Virus record (IMG/VR): IMGVR_UViG_3300046820_002568
Coordinates: 1 to 64,000 of that record
Origin: a virus
Reading direction: 5' to 3' (one strand)
DNA length: 64,000 nucleotides
Shown here: one piece after another, positions 48,766 to 57,077 of the stretch
How positions within the stretch are numbered: position 1 is the first letter of the stretch
Layout: the number at the start of each line of letters is the position of its first letter
Translations under genes and position numbers: made by a program
Notes under the pieces: model-generated
Seen by the model: the letters and a program-made list of their open reading frames with translations, nothing else
Databases searched by the model: none
Told to the model about the DNA's origin: nothing

Positions 48766-50934
48766 TTAGCAAGCTGGTGTTGGTTTTCCTCCAGTTGTCC
48801 AACTTGCACTTCCATCACTAGTTGTTCTGAAATTATATGTATATATTTGATAATTATTTTGAGATAGTATCACATTTCCTGATACTACCGATAAATTAAT
48901 TAATTCAATTTTTAATGAAATATCAATATACCCTGAACAAGTACCGTTAGATGAACATCCTATTAATTGATATCTTGACCAAGGTATAAAATTTTCAATA
49001 ATTGTCTGTATCTGTGTATTAATACTAGTGTTATTCTTTATTGTAATTTCGTTGCTAATCCACACTAATTGTTTTTTATATCCAACTCCTTCGGTTGAAG
49101 GGTCATTGCAACAACTATTTCCATTTGTATCTTTATACCAACTTCCGTTTAAAAACAAAGGATAAGTTGTTGGAATTGAGCAAACTCCTTCCATAAAATT
49201 AAATGGAATTCCATCAGTTACTGATTGTAAACTTATAGAATTTAAATCAATACTTGCAACGACATCTGGATTAGTAAACCCACTTGGTCCTACAACAACA
49301 TAAGCATCTAATGTAATTTTTATTCTCCCTTTCATAATTGAGTTGTCAGGTAAAAAATTAAAATTAAAAGTAGAAGTGCTATTAATTGTACTTAATAATG
49401 ATTCACCATCTTCAATTCTTGTGGAAGAACCTCCTGGTAATTGTGTTACCCATTCATTTGTGTAATTAGTAATTACACAAGGGTTAAAATTTGAAATAAA
49501 ATCAACCGGGTCAACTGTATTAATTACAAAAGATACTTCATTACTGTTACTACCGTTAGCATCTATAGCCTTTGCCTTATAATTACCAGGTTTTAAATTT
49601 TCAACCACCGGAGTATTTGTTTGATAAATAAAATCATTTTCCCCTGTTAACAAATAACTAACTGGTGAAATTCCGCCGACTGATTGTAATAAAGCCTTTC
49701 CTGATTGTTCATTAGTAACAGGAGTAAAATCTTCCTTAGCAATTAATTGTAAAGATAAACCACAAGGTCCTGAGGTTAAAGTAGCATTTGCGTTTAAATC
49801 TCCAAAAATTTTCCAATCTCCGTCTGGTTGGTCTGAGCGTGGGTTAACATTTTTAGCCGCCGAAAAAGTAAAATTAACTAAAGCACAAGCATTTGGAACG
49901 CTTAACGAAATTGGGAATATTATTGGTTGAGACTCTATAAACCACCCTCCAGGAAGAGCATCCTCAAATCTTAAAACTAATCTTTCACAACCTACTTGTT
50001 CAGGATTATCACAAAGATACCACGCCCTATAATCTATTTTTCTCGGATTTGTTTGTTTTGTAAAACTTAGTCTAAAACTAGTAGAACAATAATCAAAAGT
50101 CATACATAAATTGTCCGGCCAAATAACTTCAGGAGGTCCACCTACTGTACACTGAATATATTGAACATAATATTGGTCTTCATATCTAATGTTATATGTT
50201 CCTTGTCTAATTAAAGTTGGGATTGGTATTTGAAATTGTGAATTACCAAAGTAATATCTGTACGGTGGGGTTCCTGCAGATAATACAATAAAATCTAAAA
50301 TTCCATCAGGTTTGTCGTAAAAAGTATTATCTTGAGTATTACAACCAAATACTGGTAATGGTGGTGGTGCTGTCACAAGACAGGAAATTGGTATTCCAAA
50401 ATCACTAGTAAAATCAGTCACAAAAAAATTATAGGTACCGGCTGATATATTTCTTTTTACCCCATAAAAATCATCTACTTTTGATGCATTAATCACTTGC
50501 CCTGTTATATAATCTCTAATAATGTAGGGAGGCGTACCATTATTAATAAATAAATCAAGGCTACCATCTAAAGAATTTTCATATGTAGGACTAGTTGGAA
50601 AACACTGAACTTGCATCTGTCTTATTGTCGTGACATTACAGTCTGAGGTGGTAACAACTGAACCCTCTCCAAACTGAGAGTGGAATATTGTTTCAGTTGT
50701 TGGGCAAGGATTTGAGGTTAAGCATGTTTCACAATCTGTCTGCTGTGTTAACGAAATTGCATTATATGTGGGTGGAGCATAATTAAGTGCGGGAAGATTA
50801 ACATAAATTGCACAAAATACCGCCCCCTCTTGTGTTTGAATATTATAAACTTCAAACTCTGAAACCGTAGCAGGGACACTATTAATTAAGAAAAAGTTAA
50901 GACCGTTACAACAATCCTGAAATCCAAGAGCCAT
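48766..50934 (-). CDS. Fibre protein with SprB-like repeats (paralogue A)
   Basis: 722 residues. N-terminal CCNG module: FQDCCNGLNFFLINSVPATV, EFEVYNIQTQEG, ending CETCLTSNPCP (1-78). Then SprB-like repeats (DGSLDLFINNGTPPYIIRD with AGTYNFFVTD; DGILDFIVLSAGTPPYRYYF), and a C-terminal beta-rich region ending SDGSASWTTGGKPTPAC. SprB repeats (GGTxPYxY...GLxAGTYxVxVxDxxG) are known from the Flavobacterium gliding adhesin. Paralogous to the next gene, sharing start, repeats and layout. Probable receptor-binding fibre. TATTTATA 4 bases before the ATG. Confidence 0.78.
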   Translation of the reverse strand: MALGFQDCCNGLNFFLINSVPATVSEFEVYNIQTQEGAVFCAIYVNLPALNYAPPTYNAISLTQQTDCETCLTSNPCPTTETIFHSQFGEGSVVTTSDCNVTTIRQMQVQCFPTSPTYENSLDGSLDLFINNGTPPYIIRDYITGQVINASKVDDFYGVKRNISAGTYNFFVTDFTSDFGIPISCLVTAPPPLPVFGCNTQDNTFYDKPDGILDFIVLSAGTPPYRYYFGNSQFQIPIPTLIRQGTYNIRYEDQYYVQYIQCTVGGPPEVIWPDNLCMTFDYCSTSFRLSFTKQTNPRKIDYRAWYLCDNPEQVGCERLVLRFEDALPGGWFIESQPIIFPISLSVPNACALVNFTFSAAKNVNPRSDQPDGDWKIFGDLNANATLTSGPCGLSLQLIAKEDFTPVTNEQSGKALLQSVGGISPVSYLLTGENDFIYQTNTPVVENLKPGNYKAKAIDANGSNSNEVSFVINTVDPVDFISNFNPCVITNYTNEWVTQLPGGSSTRIEDGESLLSTINSTSTFNFNFLPDNSIMKGRIKITLDAYVVVGPSGFTNPDVVASIDLNSISLQSVTDGIPFNFMEGVCSIPTTYPLFLNGSWYKDTNGNSCCNDPSTEGVGYKKQLVWISNEITIKNNTSINTQIQTIIENFIPWSRYQLIGCSSNGTCSGYIDISLKIELINLSVVSGNVILSQNNYQIYTYNFRTTSDGSASWTTGGKPTPAC

Positions 50935-50938
50935 TACC

Positions 50939-50946
50939 TATAAATA
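50939..50946 (-). promoter_or_regulatory. TATTTATA element, candidate late promoter
   Basis: 4 bases before the ATG at 50934 (TATTTATAGGTAATG), in the 42-base gap between the two paralogous fibre genes. Confidence 0.5.
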
Positions 50947-50976
50947 ACCTTTTTTTTGTTTTTGTGAAGATTAAAA

Positions 50977-53406
50977 TTAAGGAGCCCAAGAAGGTATTGA
51001 TGTCGTATTTTGCGATACAAAAACCGCAAGTTTTTGAGTTTCTGTAAGTAAACTAGGACTACCGGATTGATTGACTCCGTATCTGCTATCTAAACCAAAT
51101 CTAAATTTAGTCGTGACAACATTACCTCCAGGAGTTGCACTATTTAAATTATTAGCAGTACTATCTATTTGAACGCATGGTTGGGTTGGCGGAGTCACTA
51201 TATTTCTTGAAAACCAAGATAATGAGATTGAGAATTGATTTGCAGATATTTCTCTAAAATTATTAGTGTTAGGTACATTTAATTTAGCGCATCCTATGGG
51301 TGTGTAACACTGTGGTTGTATTGTGGTACTATCAGTTTCGCGTAAAATAGTTGGTATAAACTCCGGCATATTATTTCTAAGTTTAACTGTATATTTTATA
51401 TAAATTTTAGTATTTGTATTAATTAAAATTGATTCACTATCAAAATAAGTTTGATTTCCAAAATTTTTAGCTCTAGTGTCTCCCTCAATAAAACTACTAA
51501 AACTCCAAGGATTATCACAACTAACCCAATAATTTGGTGAAGTTCTTAAAGTGCCCTGACATAAATCTGGATTATTTCTAATATCCCAAAAACCTAAATT
51601 ATCTTGTCCATAGGTAAAATTTCCTTGATACGGACTAGTGTCAGGTGAAAATCTTAATTCAGGATTTGCATAGAAACTTTGTGGTCCACTACCATTATCC
51701 ACCCAAGCCTCACTAATTTGTAAATTTAGTATTTGAGCAGTTGTCGGTGTATTGTACCCATAATCACCAGTAGTAACTTGATTGTTAAGTGTGGTTCTCA
51801 ATCTTATAGTAAATGAAGCACCTTCTGGAAAATTTGAAAATTCATAATAATTTTCAACTACAGTATTAAATTCTTTATATTGACCTTCTTGTATTGGTCC
51901 ATCTATAGCCGTTCCAGTTATTGTTGCACTTGCAACATTTGAGTAAAAATTCACACTTGATGAACCAACAACTTGATTCGAGGATGATATTGTAAAACTA
52001 ATCACAGAACTTTCAGTTCCAATACTATCTTTAACTTTGATTGAATAGGTTCCAGCAATTAAAGAAAGTTGAGTTGCACTTGTCTGTTGATATGTTATCC
52101 CGTTCGAACTGTAGAAGTAAGTATATGGGGGTCCAAATCCTCCGACCGCTTGGTAAATTACTTGTCCTAATTTAACCGGGGGACCGGCACAGTAATTATC
52201 TGTACTTAAAACTCTTACAGAAGGAGGACATCCCCCAACAGTTATGGGTACTATAGTGCTAATAATTATACCGAGTCCTAAAAAACTACCTTGTGGTAAT
52301 GCAAGAGGTCCCAAACCTGTTCTTTGTAATCTAAATGTATTATTTGTTAAATTACAATTTCCTGGAGGTGTGTCAAATTGTATATCTTCAACTTGTACCA
52401 ATTCATTTGTTGTTACCCATCCAGCACCTCCTCCAAAATTTAACTCATATCTCAACTTTAATTCAGTCATACCAAAGACCGATGGATTTATACAATTGTA
52501 TACAGGTCTATAATTATAAAATTCTGATGTTAATTGGAATGACATTCTGAACTCGGTTCCGCAAAATGTAAAAGTCGCACAAAGATTAGTAGGGTAATTA
52601 GGGTAATCTGGCTGTGTTACAACAGCTTCGACCTCAATTAGATATTCTTCCGAATCTATAACCTGAAAATAATAAGTTCCAGCAAGTAATCCAGTTAATG
52701 GTAATTCAATTGTCTCACCTTCGTAAATTACAGTATAAGGACCTATTCCACCTGTAATATTTAAATCAATTGACCCGTCAGGAGCATTAAAGAAAGATGC
52801 TGGCGTCACAATTGGAACTGCAATTGGTATCGGTGGTGGTCCTGATAATACACAATTTCTTGTTATTGAGAAATCGCCTGTACTGTCAATTGTGGTTATT
52901 GAGTATGTTCCAGCGCTTACATTTTGATATAAAAGATAGATGTCCTCGGTCTGAATAACACTAAGTATGTCTTGAGTTCCAGCACTTATAAAAGTATACG
53001 GAGGAGTACCTCCAACCACAAAAAGTGCAACACTTCCATCAGGTGTATTTGAAAATGTAGGGTTAACTGATTGACATTGTGCAATCATTGGTTGTAATGT
53101 GTTAACCTGACAATCTGTGTCAATTTGAACTGAACCTGCGGTAAATTGATTAACTAAAATAATATCTTCAGCAGGGCATGGGTATAATTCAATGCAGGTA
53201 TTACAGTCTATTTGTTGTGTTAATTCAAGTAAAATATAATTTGGTGCTTGATAATTCAGCGTAGGTATTTGAACATATGTCGAACAAAAGTTTAACCCTT
53301 CAAGAGTTCTAATATAATACACTTCAAATTCAGAAACACTTGCGGGTATCCCTGTTACTGTAAAGTAACTAAATTCATTACAACATTCTCTAAATCCAAA
53401 AGCCAT
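50977..53406 (-). CDS. Fibre protein with SprB-like repeats (paralogue B)
   Basis: 809 residues, starting MAFGFRECCNEFSYFTVTGI with EFEVYYIRTLEG and CNTCIELYPCP (CCNG-type module, 1-80). SprB-like units follow: DGSVALFVVGGTPPYTFISA with AGTYSITTIDSTG; DGSIDLNITGGIGPYTVIYE with LLAGTYYFQVIDSE; and a third (AVGGFGPPYTYFYSS with AGTYSIKVKDSIG). The C-terminal half is beta-rich and unlike paralogue A except in parts. Expected as a trimeric host-binding fibre; repeat number differs between the two copies. Confidence 0.78.
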   Translation of the reverse strand: MAFGFRECCNEFSYFTVTGIPASVSEFEVYYIRTLEGLNFCSTYVQIPTLNYQAPNYILLELTQQIDCNTCIELYPCPAEDIILVNQFTAGSVQIDTDCQVNTLQPMIAQCQSVNPTFSNTPDGSVALFVVGGTPPYTFISAGTQDILSVIQTEDIYLLYQNVSAGTYSITTIDSTGDFSITRNCVLSGPPPIPIAVPIVTPASFFNAPDGSIDLNITGGIGPYTVIYEGETIELPLTGLLAGTYYFQVIDSEEYLIEVEAVVTQPDYPNYPTNLCATFTFCGTEFRMSFQLTSEFYNYRPVYNCINPSVFGMTELKLRYELNFGGGAGWVTTNELVQVEDIQFDTPPGNCNLTNNTFRLQRTGLGPLALPQGSFLGLGIIISTIVPITVGGCPPSVRVLSTDNYCAGPPVKLGQVIYQAVGGFGPPYTYFYSSNGITYQQTSATQLSLIAGTYSIKVKDSIGTESSVISFTISSSNQVVGSSSVNFYSNVASATITGTAIDGPIQEGQYKEFNTVVENYYEFSNFPEGASFTIRLRTTLNNQVTTGDYGYNTPTTAQILNLQISEAWVDNGSGPQSFYANPELRFSPDTSPYQGNFTYGQDNLGFWDIRNNPDLCQGTLRTSPNYWVSCDNPWSFSSFIEGDTRAKNFGNQTYFDSESILINTNTKIYIKYTVKLRNNMPEFIPTILRETDSTTIQPQCYTPIGCAKLNVPNTNNFREISANQFSISLSWFSRNIVTPPTQPCVQIDSTANNLNSATPGGNVVTTKFRFGLDSRYGVNQSGSPSLLTETQKLAVFVSQNTTSIPSWAP

Positions 53407-53409
53407 ATT

Positions 53410-53787
53410 TTATAAACAAATATTATTAATATTATTTGATTTTGTAGGTGTTTGTGTTGGGGTTGGAGTCATTGATAATCCTATTGTAGGTGTAATTGAT
53501 GGGGTTGGGGTAATTGTTGGTGTTGGTGTATTGGTCGGAGTAATCGATGGTGTTGGTGTTGGTGATGGTTGGGTATAAGGTTGAAATAATTGACATCCAT
53601 TTGCATCAATTATTTTTATTATAAATGAAGTTGCTCCTTCTAATGTTGTTGGATATGTTATTATTATCGGATAAGTAGGTGAGGTAACCGTTTCAATAAA
53701 AACACATTCAACCATTCCTATGTCACACATGTATATATCAAAAGGTGAGGTTCCTGATATTGAATTTATTTGTATTTGACAAGCCAT
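53410..53787 (-). CDS. Small fibre-associated domain with Pro/Thr tail
   Basis: 125 residues. The N-terminal domain (SGTSPFDIYMCDIGMVECVF, IKIIDANGCQLF) is paralogous to the gene at 37600. Residues 75-115 are a Pro/Thr repeat tail (SPTPTPSITPTNTPTPTITP) of the same type as the linkers in the giant adhesin. It may be the remains or the modular precursor of such an adhesin, or a linker subunit of paralogue B, from which it is only 3 bases away. Confidence 0.7.
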   Translation of the reverse strand: MACQIQINSISGTSPFDIYMCDIGMVECVFIETVTSPTYPIIITYPTTLEGATSFIIKIIDANGCQLFQPYTQPSPTPTPSITPTNTPTPTITPTPSITPTIGLSMTPTPTQTPTKSNNINNICL

Positions 53788-53799
53788 ATTGTATAAGTA

Positions 53800-54678
53800 T
53801 TACCAACATATGATTACAACTAATCCATTTCCTCCAGCACCTCCTCGTCCTCCTGTAACTCCAGCACCTCCTCCTCCACCTCCTGAGGCGATTGCACCAT
53901 CACCACCCTTTCCTCCTGTACCTGTTCCAAATGAACCTCCTCCTCCGCCTCCTGTAGATAAGAATGGTTGGTAAGATAAGTATCCTCCAGTTCCATTACC
54001 ACCATCTACAATACCGCCACCGACTAAAGGTGTTAATGTCGATGCAACTATTGACCCACCTATAAAACCTATATTATTTGTTCCTACACCAGCACCACCC
54101 GCACCTCCGCTATGTAATACTGCATAACTACCAGAAGTTGGGATTGGAGATAATTGAAATGTTATGCTAGTTCCAGCAGCAGCTCCACTTCCTCCGTTAC
54201 CTCCTCCTTGATTTCCAATAAAAGATGTTACTCCAAGCCCAGCCATTATTGTATTAGTAATCGAATTTGTACCCTGTGAAGCACCTCCTGTGGCGCCAAC
54301 TCCTGTAGCACCTCCTGAAGCAGTAATAAGTCTTGTAGCATTTGAGGTAGAACCTCTTGATAATGTTACAACTGAAGCACCCCCTCCATTACCAGCACTA
54401 GCCGGTGCCCCTCCATTACCACCTATACCTACTGTTATTTCCAAACTATCACTTATGACTGCGGCAGGTACGCAAATTTTAGACATGTTTCCACTTGCGC
54501 CTCCTCCTCCCCCAGCCCTTGAGGTTCCGGCTGCTCCTGAACCTCCACCACTTCCACCACCTCCGGCTCCATATACTTGAATATAAACCATGGAAATTCC
54601 TCTTGGTTTATACCAAACACCAGATGTGTAAAAAAATTGTACTTTCTGACTTGAGTCAGGTAAATTATATAAGTCCAT
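53800..54678 (-). CDS. Glycine-rich fibre-tip protein 1 of 3
   Basis: 292 residues. A conserved N-terminus MDLYNLPDSSQKVQFFYTSG followed by VWYKPRGISMVYIQVYGAGG leads into a Gly-rich body (long GGGGG runs, SGGGSGAAGTSRAGGGGG) and ends NGLVVIICW. The three paralogues share W-x-KP-x-G-I-x-M-V and the GxxxVIxxx end. Gly-rich sandwiches of polyglycine helices form the receptor-binding tip of T-even gp38 adhesins; a similar role is likely but not shown. Confidence 0.75.
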   Translation of the reverse strand: MDLYNLPDSSQKVQFFYTSGVWYKPRGISMVYIQVYGAGGGGSGGGSGAAGTSRAGGGGGASGNMSKICVPAAVISDSLEITVGIGGNGGAPASAGNGGGASVVTLSRGSTSNATRLITASGGATGVGATGGASQGTNSITNTIMAGLGVTSFIGNQGGGNGGSGAAAGTSITFQLSPIPTSGSYAVLHSGGAGGAGVGTNNIGFIGGSIVASTLTPLVGGGIVDGGNGTGGYLSYQPFLSTGGGGGGSFGTGTGGKGGDGAIASGGGGGGAGVTGGRGGAGGNGLVVIICW

Positions 54679-54679
54679 A

Positions 54680-55543
54680 TTACCAACAAGTTATTATTAC
54701 TATTCCATCTCCTCCCTTTCCTCCGGGTCCATTATTAGAAACTGTGCCTCCGTTACCTCCTCCTCCACCTCCACATCCATATCCTCCATCACCTCCGGCC
54801 CCTCCACCAGCTAAAGAGGTATTATACGCACCTCCACCAGAGCCCCCTATCGAGTAAAATGGTGAAAAATTTGTGTAACCATTAACACCTCGGTTATTTG
54901 AGTCCCCGTTTGGTCCTCCTGGAATTGTTTGTATTATATCATTTATTCCTACCACACTTCCTCCACTAAGTCCAACACCTCCAGACCTTCCTCCACCGGC
55001 TGCGGCGGCGTATAAAACATGGGTTGCTGCCGATATTACTGAATTAGTACCACTACCTGAAAGTACTCCGGCAGTTCCTGCTTGTCCAGCAACTGTATTT
55101 ACAATACCCAATGGTCCAAGTCTATAGTTAGTGGTGGTCGCAATTATAGCCGCGGTGCCACCTGCTCCACCACCAGTTCCTCTAGTACCTCCTCCACCAC
55201 CACTTGCGGTAATGACAGTTGTGTCCCCATTCGATGTACTGAAATATACTGAAGATGTTCCTCCTGCGGCGCCATTTGAGTTAACGGTACCTACTCCTCC
55301 CTTTCCCACAACTATTGTTAATGTGTCGGGTAAAAGAACAGCGGGAATTAATATTCTACTAACCCCTCCACTACCTCCAGCACCTCCACCTGTATATTGA
55401 GCATCTCCACTACCTCCAGAACCTCCGCCACCTCCTGCACCAATACAAAGTATTTGAACCATAACAATCCCATCAGGTTTTTTCCATGAACCATTTTCAA
55501 CAAAAATTTGATTTCTATATGAACTATAAGGTAAATTATACAT
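54680..55543 (-). CDS. Glycine-rich fibre-tip protein 2 of 3
   Basis: 287 residues, MYNLPYSSYRNQIFVENGSW then KKPDGIVMVQILCIGAGGGG, a Gly-rich body and the end GKGGDGIVIITCW. Close paralogue of both neighbours with the conserved frame (start and end strands) and divergent loops between Gly runs, the pattern of an adhesin diversified by recombination. It lies one base from the downstream gene. Confidence 0.75.
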   Translation of the reverse strand: MYNLPYSSYRNQIFVENGSWKKPDGIVMVQILCIGAGGGGGSGGSGDAQYTGGGAGGSGGVSRILIPAVLLPDTLTIVVGKGGVGTVNSNGAAGGTSSVYFSTSNGDTTVITASGGGGGTRGTGGGAGGTAAIIATTTNYRLGPLGIVNTVAGQAGTAGVLSGSGTNSVISAATHVLYAAAAGGGRSGGVGLSGGSVVGINDIIQTIPGGPNGDSNNRGVNGYTNFSPFYSIGGSGGGAYNTSLAGGGAGGDGGYGCGGGGGGNGGTVSNNGPGGKGGDGIVIITCW

Positions 55544-55544
55544 A

Positions 55545-56444
55545 TTAATATGAAACTATTATTACTAAACCATTTCCGCCATTTCCACCAGCAGCCCCAA
55601 TTCCTGGAGATGTTCCGGCACCTCCTCCTCCACCTCCTGAACCAATATTTCCATCTCCACCTCTTCCACCATTACCAGAATTAACCGCAGTGGTAGGATT
55701 ACCCCCACCTCCACTACCTCCAACTGATAAAAATCCTTGGTTAAATATTCTAAACATACCTGTTGTTCCGCTAACTCCAGTATTTGCTCCACCTGAGTTA
55801 GTCGCAACAAAAGAAGTAATTCCGACAACATTACCTCCTTGTGAAGCAAGGTTAGTATTAGTAGCTCCTCCTCCTCCGTTTCCTCCTGAGGTTGGGGGAG
55901 TATTTCCTCCAGCCGCAAATGTTATTGTAGGTGTATTTGCCAATCCTCCTCCTCCACCTGATTGTCCGGCACTTGTTGTAAATAAACTTATATTCGTTAA
56001 TTTTTGGTTTGCAATTGCCGAAACTGCATTAGTTCCTCCAGCACCTATAGCTGTAGAACCAGAAGTTCCACCACCTCCACCTGTCGCTCTTGCGATAACA
56101 AAATTAGCCCCTCCATTATAAAATGCCTCAACATAACTATTACCTCCAGTACCTCCAGAAAACGATGAACCAGTTGCTCCATTACCACCGACTCCGACTG
56201 TAACATATAATTCATCGGGTAATAAAGAAGCTTGTAATATTGTATTATAAATAGAACCAGCGGCGCCACCTCCACCTCCAGCTCTGTTAACTCCTGAAGT
56301 TCCATTAAATCCTCCTCCACCTCCACCTCCAGCACCTATACAAGTAATGAAAACCATAGAAATTCCTTTTGGCTTTCTCCAAACACCCGTATTATAAAAA
56401 ATTTGGGTTCTATAATCAGTATTTGCTAAATCAAATAAATCCAT
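55545..56444 (-). CDS. Glycine-rich fibre-tip protein 3 of 3
   Basis: 299 residues, MDLFDLANTDYRTQIFYNTG then VWRKPKGISMVFITCIGAGG, Gly-rich body, end GNGGNGLVIIVSY. The final residue is Tyr where the other two have Trp. It is the first gene of the tandem triplet in transcription order. Confidence 0.75.
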   Translation of the reverse strand: MDLFDLANTDYRTQIFYNTGVWRKPKGISMVFITCIGAGGGGGGGFNGTSGVNRAGGGGGAAGSIYNTILQASLLPDELYVTVGVGGNGATGSSFSGGTGGNSYVEAFYNGGANFVIARATGGGGGTSGSTAIGAGGTNAVSAIANQKLTNISLFTTSAGQSGGGGGLANTPTITFAAGGNTPPTSGGNGGGGATNTNLASQGGNVVGITSFVATNSGGANTGVSGTTGMFRIFNQGFLSVGGSGGGGNPTTAVNSGNGGRGGDGNIGSGGGGGGAGTSPGIGAAGGNGGNGLVIIVSY

Positions 56445-56446
56445 AA

Positions 56447-56635
56447 TTAATGCTCACCCCAAGATGGAAATGGTGGATTTTCATCTATTGTATAACCACC
56501 ATAAGCCCCATCAAATGTTAATGTATTTCCTGATAAATCAGTATATCTTGTTAATTGTGTAAATCGATTATCATATTCAGCATAACCCGTACTAACAGGT
56601 GAACCATATTCAAAATAAATTAAATGATAAATCAT
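56447..56635 (-). CDS. Small protein before the glycine-rich triplet
   Basis: 62 residues, MIYHLIYFEYGSPVSTGYAE to ENPPFPSWGEH. Aromatic- and Gly-rich with likely beta strands. It shares a base with the upstream gene stop and ends 2 bases before the next gene. Possibly a fibre subunit or assembly factor; no family recognised. Confidence 0.62.
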   Translation of the reverse strand: MIYHLIYFEYGSPVSTGYAEYDNRFTQLTRYTDLSGNTLTFDGAYGGYTIDENPPFPSWGEH

Positions 56636-57048
56636 TAGTAATCTCCTCCAATAACTGTCGCAATTATACCACCAGTTGTACTCGTACCAAATGTACAGTA
56701 AATCCTATACCCAGCAGGTAGTGCAAATCCAAGTGGTAATTCGTAGTTTATTGATGCGGCATTTTGTACCAAAGTGTTTGCGGCAACAGTTATTTCATCC
56801 CATAAAGTATTGTTGGTCGCAGTTGTTGTGGCACCACCATTATTAATGAAAACTCTAACTACAGTTGCCGAGTTAGTTCCTTGATGACGAAATCTTATTT
56901 TTTGGACATAACTTCCATTTGTACCTCCAGTAAAAACTGGATATATTGTACCTGAAGTTAAATCAGTTGTGGTGTTAAAAGCTATCATTGACACACTCCA
57001 TTGAGCTTCTCCTGCTATCGAAAATATCGGTTGAGTATTTGCTGGCAC
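56635..57048 (-). CDS. Small beta-rich fibre or decoration protein
   Basis: 137 residues starting at a GTG (57046-57048), MPANTQPIFSIAGEAQWSVS. The body is beta-rich (KIRFRHQGTNSATVVRVFIN, YELPLGFALPAGYRIYCTFG), resembling short phage decoration or tail proteins with LPxGxxLPAGYRI-type motifs. Lies 29 bases after the end of the 1985-residue fibre gene. Confidence 0.65.
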   Translation of the reverse strand: MPANTQPIFSIAGEAQWSVSMIAFNTTTDLTSGTIYPVFTGGTNGSYVQKIRFRHQGTNSATVVRVFINNGGATTTATNNTLWDEITVAANTLVQNAASINYELPLGFALPAGYRIYCTFGTSTTGGIIATVIGGDY

Positions 57049-57077
57049 TTGATTATTGTTTTATTAGTTTATTTTTT

